Assembly (NCBI GenBank): GCA_021613335.1
Contig: JAJTWR010000032.1
Coordinates: 923,501 to 987,500 of the forward strand
Source of the DNA: Whitmania pigra
Lineage: Eukaryota > Annelida > Clitellata > Hirudinida > Haemopidae
DNA length: 64,000 bases
Direction: 5' to 3'
Shown here: piece after piece, positions 60,601 through 64,000 of the stretch
Layout of the letters: every line of letters begins with the position of its first letter
Numbering within the stretch: the stretch's first letter is position 1
Position numbers and translations under genes: made by a program
Notes under the pieces: model-generated
The model's input: the letters and a program-made list of their open reading frames with translations, nothing else
What the model was told of the DNA's origin: nothing
Database searches by the model: none

Positions 60601-61742
60601 TTAAATTATTTTCATTTAAAGATAGCAACACTAATTAGCAAGCAATTATCACTGATTGGCTAAGAATTAGTTACTACATTAGTTAATTAATAACCGATTA
60701 TGCTGTTTATAATATTAGCTAATGGGTAACCGATTATATTAATTATTATGTTAGTTAATTAGTAACAAATTACTCACAGCGCCCTTCATCAAGACCTTGA
60801 TGGAGTTCTTGGAGTCCTTGACGATGGCAGTCATCCTTTTCCTGTCGCTAGTGAACTCGATGATGTTCAGCAGGTGGTAAACAACCTCCTTGTCAGACTG
60901 AAATCGTGGTGGTAACTATTAGTTAACTAATTAACTAGTTGCAGATGATTTATGTAATGGTAGTTAAATAATTACAGTTGATTTAAGTAATAACAGTAAA
61001 CTTGTTAAATAATTGCAGTTGATTTATTAAATAATTGCGGTTGATTTATTAAATAATTACAGTCAATTTAAATAATATTGTTGAACTTATAATTAAATAA
61101 CTATGGTTGATTTACATAATAACAGTGCCCTTATTAAATTATTACATTGATTGATAAGTAATAATAGCCATTTATTGGACGCCATGTACCTATTCCAAGA
61201 ACGTAAAACTAAGTGACAATATAATATATCATCATCGTAATTGGGGTCGCAAACACTCACCGTTTTTATGGTGATGGCATCCTTCGTGCGCTTGATGAAC
61301 TCGAAGCCAACTTTTTTAGCGGCGAGAACTAGAGCTCTCTCATCTCGAAAATGAAGACAATCAGATTGGTTAGGTGGATGAAGGGAATTAATTAATTAAT
61401 TAATTAACGTGCGTGACGTCTGTAATAAGTATTGTGTCCAAAAAAATAATTTCTAGAAAATATAGTTATTTCTCAATTTATAGTGACCCTTCAAAATGAA
61501 TTTGAACATTTGTAAGCAATGTCTCTCCACTGCAATGTTCTACCCTTTGGGGTAACAAATCAATTGGCAATTTCACTGACCCAATGACACCAACATAACT
61601 CTCGTAACAACAACAACAACCACGTTTGGGACTTACCAGGACTTGAAGCCTGGTAGTTTATCACTTTGTCAGGTCCAACCTCTGGCACAACCGTATGGCA
61701 AATGGCACACATCACCATGAAATCTTGGACTTCCTTTTTTTT
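52063..61742 (-). CDS. P4-type ATPase phospholipid flippase, ATP8A-like (C-terminal half)
   Basis: Exons, 5' to 3': 61742-61637, 61343-61261, 60897-60778, 60041-59957, 59681-59542, 59217-59170, 58874-58784, 58527-58463, 58229-58131, 57999-57934, 57778-57656, 57443-57366, 57266-57156, 56977-56903, 56706-56584, 56503-56425, 55592-55531, 55425-55369, 55276-55169, 54787-54699, 54553-54521 and tentatively 52090-52063. All phases agree, giving ~622 residues. Landmarks in order: [40 protein letters not shown]-like [66 protein letters not shown], then six membrane segments ending [12 protein letters not shown]4-ATPases use ATP to move aminophospholipids to the cytosolic leaflet of the plasma membrane, Golgi or endosomes. 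The DKTGT phosphorylation site and first membrane helices lie beyond 64 kb. The first exon could start at 61733. Confidence 0.92.
52237..52310 (+). mobile_element. SINE fragment, copy 3
   Basis: Strings TTGGTTGGCTCAGAAGG, GGCAGTAGTCGCAATG and GTGTTCAAAACCCAGCC match the head of the SINE at 20736-20926; the tail is missing. It lies in the last flippase intron. Confidence 0.6.
52859..53709. mobile_element. Non-autonomous pogo/Tigger-like element
   Basis: Left end CAGTAAAACCTCCATAATG and right end (reverse complement) CAGTAAAACCTCTCTATAA are inverted, with TA before the left end. They resemble pogo-type ends, which read CAGT.nAAACTC. The left 80 bases also contain a second ATATGGAGGTTTTTG, giving a subterminal inverted repeat. 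There is no transposase. A SINE is inserted at 53061-53225. The right flank is TG rather than TA. Confidence 0.55.
53061..53225 (+). mobile_element. tRNA-derived SINE, copy 4, inside the pogo-like element
   Basis: It reads AGTGCAGGTTGGCCAAATGA, then CAACAGTCGTAATG, then GTTCGAAACCCAGCCTGCA and GAAGCGCCTCTGATTCTATG. Compared with copy 2, the sequence between the two promoter boxes is rearranged, with a small deletion and a 20-base insertion before box B. Confidence 0.7.
54358..54475. repeat. (AAT)n microsatellite with SINE tail
   Basis: An AAT tract (54358-54436) is followed directly by TTTATAAAGCGCAATGTGCA and TAGCGTCAGAGGCGC (54438-54475), the reverse complement of the SINE tail. So the tract abuts the SINE's 3' end and may have grown from its A/T-rich tail. 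Confidence 0.7.
54521..57266 (-). CDS. Flippase C-terminal membrane exons
   Basis: Exons 57266-57156, 56977-56903, 56706-56584, 56503-56425, 55592-55531, 55425-55369, 55276-55169, 54787-54699 and 54553-54521 encode the last membrane helices. Landmarks: [82 protein letters not shown] and [11 protein letters not shown], which follow ATP8A spelling and order. The tail ([10 protein letters not shown]) is short. Confidence 0.9.
55670..56412 (+). repeat. 18-bp tandem array in a flippase intron
   Basis: About 41 units of ATTATTATTRTAATCGAC type (ATTATTATTATAATAGAC at the left edge) fill the intron between exons 56503-56425 and 55592-55531. The variants GAC/GAT, TAATCG/TGATCG and TAATTG recur in the same order, forming a higher-order pattern of ~54 bp (three units). 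Both strands are open because 18 is a multiple of three, but the encoded peptide is low-complexity and the array lies between exons with matching phases. Confidence 0.92.
57366..59217 (-). CDS. Flippase phosphorylation (P) domain exons
   Basis: Exons 59217-59170, 58874-58784, 58527-58463, 58229-58131, 57999-57934, 57778-57656 and 57443-57366 carry the hinge and P-domain motifs: [29 protein letters not shown] and GDGANDV, whose aspartates bind magnesium in the haloacid-dehalogenase fold. The LVIDGK exon is followed by a short, less conserved insert ([14 protein letters not shown]). Introns contain (ATC)n-type tracts at 57601-57642 and 58045-58130. Confidence 0.9.
58887..58920. repeat. Short (ATT)n in flippase intron
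   Basis: About ten ATT units in the intron upstream of exon 58874-58784. Confidence 0.8.
59542..61742 (-). CDS. Flippase nucleotide-binding (N) domain exons
   Basis: Five exons (61742-61637, 61343-61261, 60897-60778, 60041-59957, 59681-59542) encode the ATP-binding domain: the CHTVVPE and SSPDE strings, the EFTSDRKRM loop, and the invariant lysine of MKGAD that contacts ATP. The D of KGAD is the first codon of the fourth exon (60041). The intron between exons 3 and 4 holds a ~490-bp tandem array (60060-60545). Confidence 0.9.
60060..60545 (+). repeat. 15-bp tandem array in a flippase intron
   Basis: About 32 units of AAAACATGGTATTAT with variants AAAACACAGTATTAT and AAAATATGGTATTAC fill the intron between exons 60897-60778 and 60041-59957. 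The unit types alternate in a partly regular higher-order order. It starts 19 bases beyond the splice acceptor of exon 60041-59957, so it occupies the branch-point region. Confidence 0.92.
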
Positions 61743-61980
61743 CTTTGAAAAGAAAACCAAAAATTGACAGCTGCCTTACTTCATTCTATAACAGTATATT
61801 CCTACTTAACCATTAGTAATGCCATTTATAAATTACTGGTGAAAATAAAACGTTATTCTATTTGTTTATGTTTTGTCTTAAATGTTTGTTCATTTAAATT
61901 ATAAAGGTAACATTACTGCTATTTGTAATTACTTTTTTTTTTTATAACTGTTTAACATTAAATTTTAATTAAAAACTCAC

Positions 61981-62022
61981 TAAAAATACAATAACAATAA
62001 TAACAACAATAACAATAATAAC

Positions 62023-62070
<48 letters not shown>
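61981..62070. repeat. (AAT/AAC)n microsatellite
   Basis: A short tract of AAC-AAT units, in the intron upstream of the first visible flippase exon. Confidence 0.85.
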
Positions 62071-62521
62071 TAATTTGTTAATAATAACGCTATTAATAAA
62101 AAGAACATTAGTTATAATATTAATAAAAAGGAATGACTTGAAAATACGAACAATCCTGCTTTTCATGAAGACTTTGCTAGAACTCCTTCTCAAGCTGTGC
62201 AGATTTTTTAAAATAATAACGGAAATAAGTTCATTTAACAAATATATAAATAAATAATTACATAATTCGTTATGTAATAATAATAATAACAACAAACAAA
62301 TTGTAAGAATGATAGAATTATGAGTACGTAACCTATTATTATTATTATTATTGGAACTTAAACAATAACATTAATAATATTACAACAATGCCATATTCTT
62401 ATTAGTAAACAAGTTGTTAACAAGATTAATTAAAATATAAAAGAAAACGGTTAGATTGAATTGAAATATTTAACATTCAAATGAACATCGAAAAGAACAT
62501 TCGAACGTGAGGATTTCTCAC

Positions 62522-62574
62522 CTGAGTTCACTCGGGTGCACCGTCTTGACTTCCTGGGAGCTGTACGAAGCCAT
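62522..62574 (-). other. Unplaced exon candidate upstream of the flippase exons
   Basis: On the minus strand an ATG at 62574 opens MASYSSQEVKTVHPSELR up to a good donor (CTCAG/GTGAGA). Read as a flippase exon it would have to end in phase 0, but that frame contains a TGA. It may be an alternative first exon, a different gene, or a mis-set splice site. Confidence 0.3.
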
Positions 62575-63050
62575 TTTTAATCGCATTCTCAATGTTACAT
62601 TCCGACATTACATTTCAACATTATAACATCGCACGACTCAATCATCATCATCGTCGACATCATTAGAATCATCATCTTCATATTAATCGTCACCATTGAC
62701 ATCATCACCATAATAATCATTAATATCATCACTGTAATAATCATATATTGCTTAAGTTTCAATAATTAATTCACATCAATATTACTCACATTAAATTCAA
62801 TATTACAAAATCATTATCATACATACTACATTCCACACAAAAATGCATTCACCCATGCATGACAAATGCTGAGAAAGATAATTAATTATGTTAGCTACAG
62901 ATTAAGAAAATGCAACGGCTAGCATACATGCATGCATGGTAAATGTATGGAGTCACCATTTCCAACTATATCCAGGTAATGGAAGGAAACTCATACACAA
63001 AAACAAACACATAAACATATAAACAAATTACACTGCAAATCAATTCTCAC

Positions 63051-63092
63051 CTGGCAATTAATGTCTGACTGCTTGGCAAAACAGTTTTTGTC
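63051..63092 (-). other. Unplaced 42-bp exon candidate
   Basis: TTATTCAG precedes 14 codons in one frame (DKNCFAKQSDINCQ) that end at CCAG/GTGAGA. Length is a multiple of three and both splice sites are good. It could belong to the poorly conserved stretch between the DKTGT motif and the N-domain of the flippase, but nothing in its sequence proves this. Confidence 0.3.
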
Positions 63093-64000
63093 CTGAATAA
63101 TAATAGTGCATGAATTATTATAATGGTGCACAAATTATTAAAATGATGGCAAATTAATAGTCAATGAAAGCTGACTAAATATTAATGACGAGCAAACGGC
63201 ATCCGAGGTGCACGACTCATTCGAAAAAGTTAACAGCAACATCATCATCAACAACAACAATAACATCAACAATAACAACAACAACAACAACACCAACAAC
63301 AACAACACACCAACAACAACAATAGCAGCGTACACTTCGTCTTCAGTCGATGTCTGTCTGAAAGTTTTAAAAATCCGAATTAAATTCATGTCAGATTGAA
63401 AATAACGTATTAAATCTCAATTGAAAACAACGTTTTAAATCTCAACCATGTCATCAACAACATCCAAACTGTCACCTAATGCCACACTAAAGAGCTTGGC
63501 CGATCACTTAAGGATCACTCAATGATTACTTAATTAATCGCATTGTGGCGATTAATAGCTCCTATTAATAAATTAATCCACTATCAACTACAAAGGTGCA
63601 CAATGAAGTTGAGGTCAATCGCATTAGCGCACGAGAACACGAGCACATTTTCGATGTTACATTGCGTGCATGTTGCTTCAGTGTTTGCTTTTTCAAATCG
63701 AATCATTGAAATAAAGATGACTATATATTTTTAATTTTTTAAAAATGGTTATAAATTTAAGAATTCTATATCTTTGGCGTGCTCGTCGTTAAATAAACAT
63801 TGTTGTAGGTTACATGCTTGTTGTTCTACTTGTAGCATTACCGCCTTTTAAATATGTCCGAGTTAGATAGCAGGAAATATGGGATTTTAGCGAAATATTT
63901 TAAAGACAGCCAAAGGAAGGAAAGCCATTCATTTTAACCAATTATAGGAGTAAAATGCCAGAAACAATGCCTTCACAATATTTTCAGAGGAAACTGCCAA

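Larger units (their letters stand above)
61760..64000. other. Large 5' intron region of the flippase
   Basis: Apart from the two exon candidates, I see only AAC/AAT and ATC microsatellites (e.g. 63238-63328) and no DKTGT exon, so the N-terminal half of the flippase must start beyond the right edge. Confidence 0.5.

Overview
This window looks like nuclear DNA from an animal, probably an invertebrate. It is very AT-rich, its genes are split by GT-AG introns, AATAAA poly(A) signals follow two of the gene ends, and the spaces between genes are filled with (ATT)n microsatellites and layers of transposon remains. The gene content (secreted C-type lectins with a cysteine-rich N-terminal module, an FMRFamide-receptor-like GPCR, an ATP8-type flippase) fits a lophotrochozoan such as an annelid or mollusc, but the sequence alone does not fix the species. 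I see no sign of bacterial, viral or organelle DNA.

Layout. (1) 0.4-10.4 kb: a cluster of small secreted lectin genes. Two copies look intact (440-2994 on + and 7653-8949 on -) and share the same three-exon structure and intron phases. At least two more copies on - are decaying (6382-6825 and 9755-9903). A hAT transposon with a perfect 8-bp target duplication sits in intron 1 of the first gene, and a Tc1-type transposon and a LINE 3' fragment lie between the genes. (2) 11.1-11.5 kb: a short single-exon secreted protein on -. (3) 12.4-12.85 kb: unusual GC-rich 'phrase' repeats. (4) 15.1-15.9 kb: the last three exons of an unrecognised gene on -. (5) 18-26 kb: repeats, comprising LINE ORF1 remnants, SINEs, a four-copy 72-bp tandem array and long (AAT)n tracts. 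(6) 27.3-46.6 kb: a GPCR gene on + with three coding exons. Its second intron (16.6 kb) holds a nearly complete LINE with an intact 985-residue EN-RT ORF, a hAT inserted in the LINE's ORF1, a second hAT inserted in a phrase repeat, more LINE and Tc1 debris, and a graded hexanucleotide repeat. (7) 46.6-52 kb: intergenic. (8) 52.1-61.7 kb: the C-terminal half (about 620 residues, 21-22 exons) of a P4-ATPase flippase on -, convergent with the GPCR. Its N-terminal half should lie to the right of the window, and several of its introns carry arrays of short tandem repeats.

The functional genes do not form a pathway. The lectin cluster is a local duplication family whose two live members carry different sugar-specificity motifs (QPD and EPN). 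The GPCR and the flippase are ordinary cell-surface and membrane genes. The most informative feature is the transposon stratigraphy, where several insertions are dated relative to one another by exact target-site duplications.
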